A DNA stretch of 61,370 bases from an uncultured bacterium (GTDB taxonomy: Bacteria > Bacillota > Clostridia > Peptostreptococcales > Anaerovoracaceae). The stretch spans positions 1 through 61,370 of the forward strand of contig CAJMLL010000009.1 in assembly GCA_905214225.1 (NCBI GenBank). The letters are read 5' to 3'. The notes under the pieces were generated by a model. That model did no database searches. It saw only the letters and a list, made by a program, of their open reading frames with translations, and was not told the origin of the DNA. The position numbers and the translations under genes were made by a program. Of the stretch, positions 1-8,714 are shown piece by piece (position 1 is the first letter of the stretch; every line of letters begins with the position of its first letter).

Positions 1-435
1 ATATTATTCCACAAATGCACTTCTTATCGGCACGATTATGTGCTAGAATATGGAAATATACAGGTGCTGAAATAGATGGAGTTGCAATATTGACTAACTA
101 TTACAACTTTATAACACATGATTCATCGCAATTTACGTCGAATCATGCATTCACATCTATTTACACCAATATAATTGCACGCAAGACAAAGAAAGTGCTC
201 TTTCCTGTTACTGGAGGAGCCAATTACACGAATCCCAAAACAAAAAAATCAAAACTCCTATTAACATCGGATATGTAGATAGCAAATATAGTATCAAAGT
301 TTATTGCAGGACTGCCTGCCAGAACTCACCGTCAATGACTCCCTGAATCATTGACACGGCTGCTTGATTTCACCGTGCAGCGTGCTCATAGCTATCAGCA
401 TTTACAGCAACACCCTATTATAGAAAGGAAGGACA
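1..435. other. Left edge without a supported gene
   Basis: AT-rich stretch. An open frame of 87 codons on the plus strand (15-278) has no Shine-Dalgarno site and no composition or motif that I recognise, so I do not call it a gene. The last bases hold the strong ribosome site of the next gene (AAGGAAGG just before 436). Confidence 0.5.
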
Positions 436-1236
436 ATGTACTTTCAGATACAGCTTGAAAATTTACTCAACGATATGAAACATCAGCTGAAAATGTGGCG
501 GCAGGAGCTGAAGAATCTTCCTCCCGGTCAGATTACCCGCCGGAAGCGGAAAATCACAATCAATTATTACCACTGGATTCCCCGGACCGGCAATGCCAAG
601 CGGGACAAATTCATAAATATCACGGATGACCAGGATATGATCTGCCGGCTTATTCGAAAAAAGCATCTTCTAAAGGCCATACCCCTCCTGGAAGATAATA
701 TCAGGGATCTGGAACACTGTATACATAATTACTCCCGTACAGATGCTGTCCACATCATTCAACATCTCAACACGATTTATTCTGACCTTCCCGCAGAATA
801 ATTCACAGAATCCGGGGTACTGATAAGTTGGCAGCAGGATTCACACCGCAACCTCAATTTCCACCCGGAACACCTGATCAACACCGATGTTCAGGGCGAA
901 CCTGTCCGTTCCAAGAATGAAATCATTATCGCAAACCAGCTCACCATGCACGGCATTCCATTTAAAATTGAAGAACCGCTCAACTTTTTGGACCATCATA
1001 TTACAGTTCATCCGGATTTTACCATCCGACGGCCGCGTGACGGAAAACTATTTTACTGGGAGCACTGTGGAATGGTCACCAACCAGAAGAAAATCGACGA
1101 CCATTTCCGCAAGCTGCAGCTTTACCAGATGCATGGAATCGCGCCTTGGGACAACCTGATTGTCACCTATGATAACAAGGAAAGCGGCGTAAACGCCAAG
1201 CTGATTAAAGCAATCATTGAAAGCGAACTCTTATAG
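436..1236 (+). pseudogene. PD-(D/E)XK-like nuclease-fold protein, broken by one in-frame stop
   Basis: One reading frame runs from ATG 436 (SD AAGGAAGG) to TAG 1234-1236 and is interrupted only by TAA at 799-801. The first 121 codons give a charged, helical N-terminal part with Lys/Arg-rich patches. The part after the stop stays in frame and carries the recognisable half of a common clostridial uncharacterised family: VRSKNEIIIANQL, then HPDFTIRRP, then FYWEHCG, then KLQLYQMHGI. The spaced Glu, Asp and Glu/His resemble a PD-(D/E)XK nuclease core; that fold assignment is my inference from the pattern. Restored length would be about 265 residues, close to what I remember for the family. A single nonsense change explains the damage, so the mutation is young or is an assembly error. 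The second half has no good ribosome site of its own. Confidence 0.7.
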
Positions 1237-1613
1237 CAGAAATGCGCTGACCACTCTGACCTTCATGTTCACAGACAGCCTGAAAGAACTGATTTTCACG
1301 CTGAATCTGGCGGTGCACAGTAATTCCTTCATTTCAAGCCTGCGGGAAATTGACTCCTAATTTCACATTTTGTTCTGACTCTTGCCAGGGATACTTTGCC
1401 GCATTCCAAATACAGTATACAGTGCATATCCCCGGCCGATGGATTCTCCATCCCTGGACACTCCCTGTGCGCAGAAGCTATAATGATTTTAATCTCATCA
1501 ACTGATAATTGACTATGCCGGAAATCGGAAGTGCGCTGTACAGTAATAACGGGAAGCTTCGCAGCATTCCCGAAGCAGTCGGCACATCCATAAAATAAGG
1601 AGAATCGAAGAAC
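1237..1613. other. Intergenic stretch with a possible coding remnant
   Basis: A plus-strand frame open from 1232 to the TAA at 1358-1360 reads like the tail of a real protein (amphipathic, ending SSLREIDS) but has no start and no recognisable family. The remainder shows no gene. An AAGGAG ribosome site near 1599 belongs to the next gene. Confidence 0.35.
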
Positions 1614-2282
1614 ATGAAAACGACGGAAAACAGCCATTTCACAGGCAATCACATGACCGATCAGCAGAACGAGAACCCGCAGAATCAGGGAGCGGCGGAA
1701 TTGCAGTCCGGCACAGACGATAGCAGCTCCATAAGATGTTTCCGGCTGCAGGATTCATCGATGGAAATTCCGGACCTTGAGGCGCTCAACCTGGAGGCCT
1801 TCCCTTCCAGCGAATACATGTCCATCCCGGAAATGATCCGGGTCTGCCGCGTGATCGGCGGAGAGGCGCTCGCCTGGTACTATCGCGGAGAACTGGCGGG
1901 ATTTTCTCAGTCTCTGGTCAACCGCCATACTGCCTATCACACCTACCTGGCCATCATGCCATCCATGCGCTCTCATGGTCTCGGACAAAAAATAATCGCA
2001 AGGATCATCGCCCGTAATCTGCCGCGGCAGTCGGTTCTCGATTTTGAGTTTCTGGACCCGGCCGCGGAAAATTATGGGATCAGAAAGCGCCGCAAGGCGC
2101 TCTATCTTAGAAACGGTTTCCACGAAACCGGATTCTATACCGTGCTCTCAGGTGACCATTTTGAAGTCTGCTGCACAGGAGGCCCGCTGGACACTTCTTC
2201 GCTGAAAGATATCTTCCAGAAGCTCAGCCGGGAGCAGGAGATTTTTGCCGGCATACTGGCGCCAATATCCTCAGCAGATTAA
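1614..2282 (+). CDS. GNAT-family N-acetyltransferase
   Basis: A 222-residue protein. Residues 1 to about 45 are polar and low in complexity (many N, Q, E, S); the GNAT fold follows. The acetyl-CoA binding segment (motif A) is visible as YLAIMPSMRSHGLGQKIIAR, with the R-x-x-G-x-G loop in SHGLG. A conserved late strand follows at VLDFEFL and ALYLRNGFHETGFY, the usual GNAT ending where the Y-x-x-x-GF segment helps close the acetyl-CoA site. The substrate cannot be told. The start is set by AAGGAG 10-12 bases upstream; a second in-frame ATG (MTDQQNE, residue 14) is possible. It is alone between a broken gene and a secreted protein, all on the same strand, with no operon signs. Confidence 0.8.
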   Translation: MKTTENSHFTGNHMTDQQNENPQNQGAAELQSGTDDSSSIRCFRLQDSSMEIPDLEALNLEAFPSSEYMSIPEMIRVCRVIGGEALAWYYRGELAGFSQSLVNRHTAYHTYLAIMPSMRSHGLGQKIIARIIARNLPRQSVLDFEFLDPAAENYGIRKRRKALYLRNGFHETGFYTVLSGDHFEVCCTGGPLDTSSLKDIFQKLSREQEIFAGILAPISSAD

Positions 2283-2304
2283 TATCACTGGGAATAACTA
2301 CAGC

Positions 2305-2332
2305 TTTCCCGCTTCTGGGCATATGCTATACT
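2305..2332 (+). promoter_or_regulatory. Candidate promoter of the DUF4300-like gene
   Basis: A -10 TATACT at 2327-2332 with a weak -35 (TTTCCC, 2305-2310) and a 16-base spacer, 35 bases before the start codon. Only the -10 is convincing. Confidence 0.4.
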
Positions 2333-2367
2333 GACGAACAGACAATCAAATCTGAAAGAAGGCCTTT

Positions 2368-3297
2368 ATGAATCATACAAGCAGAAAAGTATCTAGAAAA
2401 ATCCTCATCGGAATCACCGCCGCGACGCTGCTGTTTTCCACTTTAGCGCTTCCTGTTACTGCGCATGCAGCCACTTCCGCTTCATCCGCAAAAAGCTCAT
2501 CGGCATCGACATCGGCCAGCTCATCCTTCACATATTCCTACTCGAATATGTATGACAAGTCATCGCAGAAGAAGGTCAGCAGGGCGCTTTCTGCCGCAGG
2601 GATTTCCCAGAAGAACATCTCTAATTTCCTGAAGAATGTCAATGACTATAACAAAACGATCAAAGGAACGGGACTGGTTAAATCCGGTTTTAAGACGATG
2701 GAAAACACGCTTCCGAAGTACAACGATGTGAAGCAGTCCCAGCTCTGGGAGAAAAAGTACACGACCTTTCCGGGTAACAATTGCAGAATCACTGCTTACA
2801 GCCTGCTGAACGGAAAAATTGCGGTACAGAATTACGCAAAGGATAAATACACCACCTTATTCCTTGACAAGGAGGCTTTGTCGGAGACACCGTATCCCTT
2901 CCTGTCTGCAGCATCGAAGAAGCAGTTTCTGTCCTTCTACGCGCCGGTGACGACAACGCTGACAAAGAAGCAGAGTGTTCATGAGAAGAAGCTGCTGGCG
3001 GCATGGAAGAAGCGTGGGGTGAGTTTCAAGACCGGGAAGGCGAAGCTGATTTCTGTGGTCATGCACTCGTATTTTTCCAAGAGCGAGGATTACCTCTTCA
3101 TCGGCCACACGGGCGTGCTGGTGAAGTCGGGCAGCGGATACCTGTTTATTGAGAAGCTGGCGTTCGAGTCGCCTTATCAGGCGGTAAAGTTCAGCTCGAA
3201 GAAGGATCTGAAGGCCTATCTGCTGAAGACCTATGATGTGGATCAGAATCAGCCGACGGCGCATCCCTTCATCATGGATAATAACAAGATGCTGTAA
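2368..3297 (+). CDS. Secreted DUF4300-like protein
   Basis: A 309-residue exported protein. The N-terminus is a clear signal peptide (RKVSRK, hydrophobic core ILIGITAATLLFSTLALPV, cleavage after AHA). A Ser/Ala-rich linker (about residues 36-52) leads to the mature domain. The patterns SNMYDKSSQKKV, a segment with NVNDYNKT, and FPGNNCRITAYSLL match my recollection of the DUF4300 family of Gram-positive secreted or lipoproteins; here no lipobox Cys is present. No catalytic function is known to me. The start has a modest ribosome site (GAAAGAAGG). The gene stands alone and is followed by a strong terminator. The family label is moderately certain; export is nearly certain. Confidence 0.7.
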   Translation: MNHTSRKVSRKILIGITAATLLFSTLALPVTAHAATSASSAKSSSASTSASSSFTYSYSNMYDKSSQKKVSRALSAAGISQKNISNFLKNVNDYNKTIKGTGLVKSGFKTMENTLPKYNDVKQSQLWEKKYTTFPGNNCRITAYSLLNGKIAVQNYAKDKYTTLFLDKEALSETPYPFLSAASKKQFLSFYAPVTTTLTKKQSVHEKKLLAAWKKRGVSFKTGKAKLISVVMHSYFSKSEDYLFIGHTGVLVKSGSGYLFIEKLAFESPYQAVKFSSKKDLKAYLLKTYDVDQNQPTAHPFIMDNNKML

Positions 3298-3326
3298 AAC
3301 ACCGGAGGGTAACAGAAGAACACGAA

Positions 3327-3376
3327 AAAACAGAGCCATGACACGGTTATGCTTCCCGCGCCCTGGCTCTGTTTTA
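3327..3376. terminator. Bidirectional intrinsic terminator
   Basis: Arms AAAACAGAGCCA (3327-3338) and TGGCTCTGTTTT (3364-3375) form a perfect 12-bp stem with A- and T-rich outer ends. It sits between the convergent DUF4300-like gene and pckA and can serve both. Confidence 0.85.
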
Positions 3377-3505
3377 TTGTCCTTGTTCATCTGCCGCCTG
3401 TCAGAAGAACCATGTAATTCAGTACGTACTTCGCTCTGATATAGAGTCTGCAATGACGTCCGTTATGCAGTCCATAGACTGATTTATGCACGAGCTGTCC
3501 TGCTC

Positions 3506-5086
3506 CTAACCTCTCGGTCCGGCCTCTGCGATTTCTTTATCCATGTCTGGATAATTTTCATCAAAGTTTTTCTTAAACATTCCGGCGAGACGGCGGGCAG
3601 TCTGGTCGTAGGCCTCTTTATCTGCCCAGGTGTCGCGCGGATTCATGACTTCGGATGGAACATTGCTGCAGGACTGCGGAATGTCGAGATTGAATAAATC
3701 GTCGTGTTCGAATTCGGCGTTTTCAATTTCTCCATTGAGTGCAGCGGTGACCATGGCTCTGGTGTAGCGCAGTTTCATTCTGGAGCCTGTGCCGTATGAT
3801 CCGCCGGTCCATCCGGTGTTGATCAGATAAACTCTGGTCTGGTATTTTTCGATTTTTTCACCGAGCATTTTCGCGTAAACGTTCGGATCAAGCGGCATAA
3901 ACGGCTGACCAAACAGGGTTGAGAATGTCGGAACCGGCTCGGTGATGCCGCGCTCTGTTCCTGCGACTTTAGAGGTGAAGCCGGTTACGAAATGATACAT
4001 CGCGGCTTCTTTTGACAGTCTGCTGATTGGAGGAAGGACGCCGAAGCTGTCTGCAGTCAGGAAAATGATCACCGACGGAATTCCTCCGACGCCCGGGATC
4101 GCTGCATTCGGGATATATTCAATCGGATAGCCGACACGGGTATTGTCTGTGATGGAGTTATCGCTGTAATCCGGCTGATGGCGGTCATTCAGGATAACGT
4201 TTTCCACGACGCTTCCGAAACGGATGGCGTGATAGATATCCGGCTCTTTCTCTTCTTCCAAGTCAATGCACTTGGCATAGCATCCACCTTCGAAGTTGAA
4301 AATTCCACGATCGGACCAGCCGTGCTCATCGTCTCCGATCAGAAGTCTTGATGGATCCGCGGAAAGTGTGGTTTTTCCTGTTCCGGAAAGGCCGAAGAAT
4401 ACTGCGGTATCGCCTGTTTCCGGATCCATATTGGCGGAGCAGTGCATCGGAAGCACGTCTTCAAACGGCATCAGATAATTCATGACGGAGAAGACGCTCT
4501 TTTTAATTTCTCCCGCATACTGAGAACCTGCGATCAGAACCATTTTTGCCTCATAATCGATTCCGATAAAGGCCTCTGAATGGGTGCCGTCGATTTCCGG
4601 AATACACTTAAATCCTGGTGCCACAATGATCGTAAAGTCTGCGTCGCCGTAATTTTCCAGCTCTTCATCGGTCGGACGGATCAGGAGATTCCGGATAAAC
4701 AGGTTTTCGCTGGCCAGCTCATTGATGATGCGGAACTTCTTGGTGCAGTGCGGATCGGCTCCTGCCATTCCATCAAAAATGAAGATTTCCCGGTCCTGAA
4801 GATAAGCGGCCATTTTGCCTTTGATCTGATTGAAGGCCTCTCTGCTGATCGGAACGTTGACCTTTCCCCAGTTAATCTGATCATGAACCCCTTCTGTATC
4901 CACGATGAATTTATCTTTTGGGGAGCGGCCCGTATATTTACCAGTCTGAACCACCAGGGCACCGGTATCACTCAGTATGCCCTCTCCCCTTCTCAGGGCG
5001 ATCTGTGTCAGCTCTGCCGGAGAGAGATTGCGGTATACTGCTTTCGGATGGATAATTCCCAGTTTCTCTAAACCAAATGTATTCAT
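3506..5086 (-). CDS. pckA: Phosphoenolpyruvate carboxykinase (ATP)
   Basis: ATP-dependent PEP carboxykinase, interconverting oxaloacetate + ATP with PEP + CO2 + ADP. In fermenting anaerobes it often runs toward oxaloacetate. The protein has 526 residues from the ATG at 5086, the normal length. Visible motifs: the kinase-1a P-loop GLSGTGKTT (residues 232-240), the metal and phosphate segment LLIGDDEHGW (248-257), the substrate-binding YTGRSPKDKF (51-60), and NTGWTGGSYGTG in the C-terminal half. I chose ATG 5086 rather than the upstream in-frame TTG at 5101 because GGAG lies 9 bases before the ATG. It lies downstream of glxK and oadA on the same strand, but a hairpin at 5171-5207 separates it from glxK, so it probably has its own promoter. 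Confidence 0.97.
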   Translation of the reverse strand: MNTFGLEKLGIIHPKAVYRNLSPAELTQIALRRGEGILSDTGALVVQTGKYTGRSPKDKFIVDTEGVHDQINWGKVNVPISREAFNQIKGKMAAYLQDREIFIFDGMAGADPHCTKKFRIINELASENLFIRNLLIRPTDEELENYGDADFTIIVAPGFKCIPEIDGTHSEAFIGIDYEAKMVLIAGSQYAGEIKKSVFSVMNYLMPFEDVLPMHCSANMDPETGDTAVFFGLSGTGKTTLSADPSRLLIGDDEHGWSDRGIFNFEGGCYAKCIDLEEEKEPDIYHAIRFGSVVENVILNDRHQPDYSDNSITDNTRVGYPIEYIPNAAIPGVGGIPSVIIFLTADSFGVLPPISRLSKEAAMYHFVTGFTSKVAGTERGITEPVPTFSTLFGQPFMPLDPNVYAKMLGEKIEKYQTRVYLINTGWTGGSYGTGSRMKLRYTRAMVTAALNGEIENAEFEHDDLFNLDIPQSCSNVPSEVMNPRDTWADKEAYDQTARRLAGMFKKNFDENYPDMDKEIAEAGPRG

Positions 5087-5170
5087 ATTTCTTTTCTCCA
5101 AATCAATATTATTTCAAACAACTAATTTAATGCGTATTTTTCTATTAAGGCAGAGAAGGTATTATTAATC

Positions 5171-5207
5171 CTGACCAGCCGGCACTTTTCGTCTGCCGGC
5201 CGGTCAG
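5171..5207 (-). terminator. Terminator after glxK
   Basis: Left arm CTGACCAGCCGGCA (5171-5184) and right arm TGCCGGCCGGTCAG (5194-5207), one mismatch, followed on the minus strand by an AT-rich run. It ends the glxK transcript upstream of pckA. Confidence 0.6.
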
Positions 5208-5223
5208 ATATTTCCTTGCCGGA

Positions 5224-6363
5224 TTACTTTTGTCCCGCGGAAATTACACGGAAAACCTGCTCTGCAGTGTCGGCCATATTCTTCTGCGCAGTCTCTGTGT
5301 CCATAGCCTCTTCCAGACTGCAGATGCGGCGGAGGATCGGGAAGAAGGCGGTGATGCCGTGATCGTTGCAGTATCTGGCGTCATCGGTCACGCTTCCAGA
5401 AAATGCCAGTACCGGAATGTCGTATTTTTCCCCGAGGCCGGCAATTCCAGACGGTGCCTTACCCATGACGGTCTGGCGGTCCAGCTGCCCTTCTCCGGTA
5501 ATCAGATAATCTGCGTCTTTTACGACTTCCTCCATGCCGGTGAAATCAAGAACCAGGTCGACACCCGGAACCAGCTCTGCATCCAGGAAGGTTCTCAGCG
5601 CAAAGCCCAGCCCGCCTGCTGCGCCGCTTCCCGGATAATCCGGATCGGCATCTTTCACGCATGCTGAAGATACTTCTGCATAATGGGAAAGCCACTGGTC
5701 AAGCTGCTTTACCATCTCCGGCGTCGCGCCTTTCTGCGGGCCGAACACAGCGCTGGATCCCTGCTCGCCGGTCAGTGGATTTCCCACGTCAGAAACCACA
5801 CGAATCCGGCATTCAGAAAGCCTTGAATCCGCGTTTTCTGTGCGGATTTCTGAAAGTTTTCCAAGTCCTTCTGCTCCGAGGGGAATCGGACTGCCCTCTT
5901 CATCGAGAAGTTCAAAGCCCAGTGCCTGCAGCATTCCTGCGCCGCCGTCATTGGTCGCGCTTCCGCCGATTCCGAGGATGATTTCCCTGCATCCCCGGTC
6001 CAGGGCGTCTTTAATCATCTGTCCGACGCCATAGGTCGATGTTTTATATGGATTCAGCTGATCTTTTCTGACCAGGGTAATTCCTGATGCTGCGGACATT
6101 TCCATGACGGCAGTACTTCCGTCCAGAACCGCATACTTAGCGCTGACCGGGTCCCCCAGAGGCCCCTGAACTTCTGCAGCGGCGTCTTCTTTTACCCGAC
6201 CGGCAGCAAGGGCATCTACCGTGCCCTCGCCTCCGTCTGCCATCGGACGCACAATTACATCAGCATCCGGAAGAACGCGCAGGATTCCTGCTTTTGCGGC
6301 TTCTCCTGCCTGCGAAGATGTCATGCAGCCTTTAAAAGAATCTATCGCAATCACGATTTTCAT
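5224..6363 (-). CDS. glxK: Glycerate kinase (GlxK/GarK family)
   Basis: A 379-residue glycerate kinase of the GlxK family, phosphorylating D-glycerate and feeding lower glycolysis. The N-terminus MKIVIAIDSFKGCMTS is the family signature, followed by ADGGEGTVDAL and the glycine-rich loop ILGIGGSATNDGGAGML. A second loop, DYLITGEGQLDRQT, is also typical. The start has a good site, AAGGAG about 10 bases upstream. It is 20 bases downstream of oadA, so the two are likely cotranscribed. Whether the product is 2- or 3-phosphoglycerate cannot be read from sequence. The last codons contain one copy of the octamer GGACAAAA (coding sense), discussed in the findings. Confidence 0.93.
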   Translation of the reverse strand: MKIVIAIDSFKGCMTSSQAGEAAKAGILRVLPDADVIVRPMADGGEGTVDALAAGRVKEDAAAEVQGPLGDPVSAKYAVLDGSTAVMEMSAASGITLVRKDQLNPYKTSTYGVGQMIKDALDRGCREIILGIGGSATNDGGAGMLQALGFELLDEEGSPIPLGAEGLGKLSEIRTENADSRLSECRIRVVSDVGNPLTGEQGSSAVFGPQKGATPEMVKQLDQWLSHYAEVSSACVKDADPDYPGSGAAGGLGFALRTFLDAELVPGVDLVLDFTGMEEVVKDADYLITGEGQLDRQTVMGKAPSGIAGLGEKYDIPVLAFSGSVTDDARYCNDHGITAFFPILRRICSLEEAMDTETAQKNMADTAEQVFRVISAGQK

Positions 6364-6383
6364 TCAAATGTCACTCCTTGCTT

Positions 6384-7784
6384 CTAAAGCGGATACGCTT
6401 TATTCTTTTTGTCCATCGCCATGGCGGAAAGACCGGTCTGCTGGGCTCTTCTGTACTTGAAGAATTCTTCAGCAACCTGCGGGAACAGCGCATAGGAAAG
6501 TGCGTCTTCCGGCTGCTCCGCCCATGGCGCGCTTTCTTCAATGAATATCTCCATCTGTGGAGGAATATGGTCTGCCGGGCGGTCTGTAATGCGTTCTTCT
6601 CCCGCTTTCAGAATCTTTTTCACAACTGATTCCTTCATCGGACGCACGGTCTGACCGAACTCGCCTCTGACCAGCTTCTTTGTTTCGTTTGGCACCATCT
6701 TATAGCGTTCTCCGGTCAGGACATTCAGAACGGCCTGGGTTCCCACGATCTGTGAGGACGGAGTTACCAGCGGCGGCTCGCCCAGATCTTCTCTCACACG
6801 CGGAACTTCTTCCAGAACTTCCTCCAGTCTTCCGTCCTGCCCTGCCTGATGCAGCTGGCTGATCAGGTTGGACAGCATTCCGCCCGGAACCTGATATTTC
6901 AGCGTATTGACATTGACGCCCAGAACCTTGGTGCTCATCAGTCCGTTTTTCAGGCATTCCTCACGGTATGGTTTGAAATAGTCAGAAACCTGCATGATTT
7001 TCTTAAGGTCAAGTCCCGTGTCATTCGGGCCGCCCTGAAGAGCCCTGACCATGACATCCGTTGCCGGCTGGGATGTGCCGAGAGCGAATGGCGCAGAAGC
7101 TGTGTCGATGATGTCCGCTCCGGCTTCTACCGCTTTCAGACAGGACATCGCTGCCATTCCAGACGTGTAATGGGTGTGAATATCGACTGGAAGAGAGGTT
7201 CCCCTCTTCAGGGCTTTTACCAGCTTCTCCGCGTCCTGCGGAACCAGAAGGCCCGCCATATCCTTGATGCACAGGGAATCCGCGCCCATTTCCTCAATTC
7301 TTCCTGCCAGCGTCTCCCAGTACTTTAAGTCATACGCTTCGCCCAGCGTATAAGACAGGGCGATCTGCACGTGTCCGCCCTCCTTTTTCGCGGCATTTAC
7401 TGCCGTCCTGAGATTTCTGAGATCATTCAGGCAGTCGAAAATCCGGATGATATCGATTCCGTTGGCGATCGACTTCTGTACGAAATATTCTACCACATCA
7501 TCGGCGTAATGATTGTAGCCGAGGATATTCTGTCCGCGGAAGAGCATCTGCAGCGGAGTGTGCTTAAAGTGCCGCTTCATCATACGCAGACGCTCCCATG
7601 GGTCCTCCTTCAAAAAGCGCAGGCAGGCGTCGAAAGTCGCGCCGCCCCAGCACTCGACCGAATAATAACCGATCTCATCCATCAGATCCAGAACCGGCTC
7701 CATCTCCTCACTCGGCATCCTGGTTGCAATCAGCGACTGATGCGCGTCACGGAGTACGGTTTCCGTAATTTTTACTTTTCCCAT
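6384..7784 (-). CDS. oadA: Oxaloacetate decarboxylase alpha / pyruvate carboxylase subunit B carboxyltransferase
   Basis: Carboxyltransferase of 466 residues from the OadA/PycB family, which moves CO2 between oxaloacetate and biotin. Visible signs: TETVLRDAHQSL at residues 7-18 (metal-binding Asp of the DRE-TIM-like barrel), CIKDMAG in the middle (the Lys that becomes carbamylated in the family) and DIHTHYTSG (metal-binding His pair). It ends after the conserved post-barrel domain and has no biotinyl domain, whereas fused OadA proteins are near 590 residues, so a separate biotin carrier is needed. AGGAGG sits 5 bases before the ATG and overlaps the end of the broken upstream frame. The upstream partner genes are only remnants. 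It may now act with a carrier encoded elsewhere, or be on its way to loss. Confidence 0.9.
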   Translation of the reverse strand: MGKVKITETVLRDAHQSLIATRMPSEEMEPVLDLMDEIGYYSVECWGGATFDACLRFLKEDPWERLRMMKRHFKHTPLQMLFRGQNILGYNHYADDVVEYFVQKSIANGIDIIRIFDCLNDLRNLRTAVNAAKKEGGHVQIALSYTLGEAYDLKYWETLAGRIEEMGADSLCIKDMAGLLVPQDAEKLVKALKRGTSLPVDIHTHYTSGMAAMSCLKAVEAGADIIDTASAPFALGTSQPATDVMVRALQGGPNDTGLDLKKIMQVSDYFKPYREECLKNGLMSTKVLGVNVNTLKYQVPGGMLSNLISQLHQAGQDGRLEEVLEEVPRVREDLGEPPLVTPSSQIVGTQAVLNVLTGERYKMVPNETKKLVRGEFGQTVRPMKESVVKKILKAGEERITDRPADHIPPQMEIFIEESAPWAEQPEDALSYALFPQVAEEFFKYRRAQQTGLSAMAMDKKNKAYPL

Positions 7785-7793
7785 GTCCGCCTC

Positions 7794-8377
7794 CTATTTA
7801 ATCTTCACCAGTGTGCTTCCCATCTCCACAGCTTCACCTTCTGCTGCCGCACTGCTGTCCATTACCTTCACTTCCGGACTTTCATTTGCGATAACTCCGA
7901 TGGTCTGCCCGTTGATCCGGATCAGTCCGGAAGCAATTCCGCTGCCGCTCAGCGCTTTTATTCTTAAAAATATCCGGTCGTCCGCAAGTTCTTTCACCAC
8001 ATCTTCTCCATGCAGCTGTGAAAAATTCTCCGCGGCACGGTTTAAGGAATCCTCAGCAGCTTCATATTCATAACCGCCCAGATTGTCTTTTGGAAGAAAA
8101 TCTACCAAGCTGCGGATTTCTTCTGCTATCTCCTCAAAGCTTCCTTTGAAATCAATGCTTCCGGCTTTTCCTGATGATCAGAGGACTGAAGCTGCTCATC
8201 CTTGTTTCCGATTACTGCATCGGAAGGAATCAGATACAGCTGTGCCTGATTTTCCAGAAGCAGGAAATCTGACATCTGCGCACAAACCGCCTGGCTGCCT
8301 CCGCAGTTTCCCGATTTTTCATGCAGAGGAAGACTTGTTATTCGTGTTTTCTTCTCTTTTCTGCATATCCGATTCAA
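7794..8377 (-). pseudogene. Remnant of a biotin-dependent carboxyltransferase fused to a carrier tail
   Basis: Two minus-strand frames together give an internal piece of an MmdA-type carboxyltransferase. The upper frame (about 8377-8170) reads GNCGGSQAVCAQMSDFLLL and then SDAVIGNKDEQL. After a frameshift near 8165 the lower frame continues GSIDFKGSFEEIAEEI, FLPKDNLGG, EDSLNRA and IASGLIRINGQTIGVIANES, all in family order. Right after the VIANES strand, where several hundred residues should follow, the frame jumps to a short tail, EGEAVEMGSTLVKIK, that looks like the end of a biotinyl/lipoyl carrier domain. So one deletion seems to have joined the carboxyltransferase to the 3-prime end of a carrier gene, and a frameshift came as well. 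The remnant ends in the ribosome site of oadA, the position such genes hold in intact decarboxylase operons. Confidence 0.65.
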
Positions 8378-8460
8378 TTTTTATTGTAATATTCTGAAAT
8401 TATATCTTTACTGCTGTGAAGGCTTTTCCCTTGCTCTTTGACTTTTGTCCGAAAAAGAAT

Positions 8461-8495
8461 CGGAGGCGGCGGAACAGGTCGTCCTGCCGCCTCCG
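8461..8495 (-). terminator. Terminator-like hairpin
   Basis: Perfect 10-bp arms CGGAGGCGGC and GCCGCCTCCG around a 15-base loop. On the minus strand a T-rich run follows (ATTCTTTTTC). It lies between the carboxyltransferase and aminotransferase remnants. Confidence 0.7.
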
Positions 8496-8538
8496 CAGCC
8501 TTATCGGAAGTAAAAGTATAGGAGTTGTGTATATGATA

Positions 8539-8655
8539 TTAATTTCCAGCTTCTTTAGCGATCTGCGCGGTGATCTTCAGATATTCATCGATATCGGAAG
8601 GTCCGTAGCAGTGCAGCGGGGAAACACGGATCGCGCCGGCTCCCTTCGCGCATAC
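8539..8655 (-). pseudogene. C-terminal fragment of a class V aminotransferase
   Basis: The minus strand codes for about 38 residues ending at TAA 8541-8539: AGAIRVSPLHCYGPSDIDEY, then LKITAQIAKEAGN. The pattern I-R-V-S-P-x-H-x-Y followed by an amphipathic helix is the usual end of class V PLP enzymes (cysteine desulfurase/SufS and related families). The body of the protein, including the PLP lysine, is missing; the preceding bases do not continue the frame as a recognisable protein. It is therefore a relic, consistent with the decay around it. Confidence 0.6.
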
Positions 8656-8714
8656 TAACATTCAAACAGCTTATTTGAAAATTCCTTTTCCAGTTTCTAA
8701 CCTTCACTGATACA

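Noticed and set aside
15..278. 87-codon open frame at the left edge
   Set aside because: No ribosome site, AT-rich, no recognisable motif; window edge prevents a decision.
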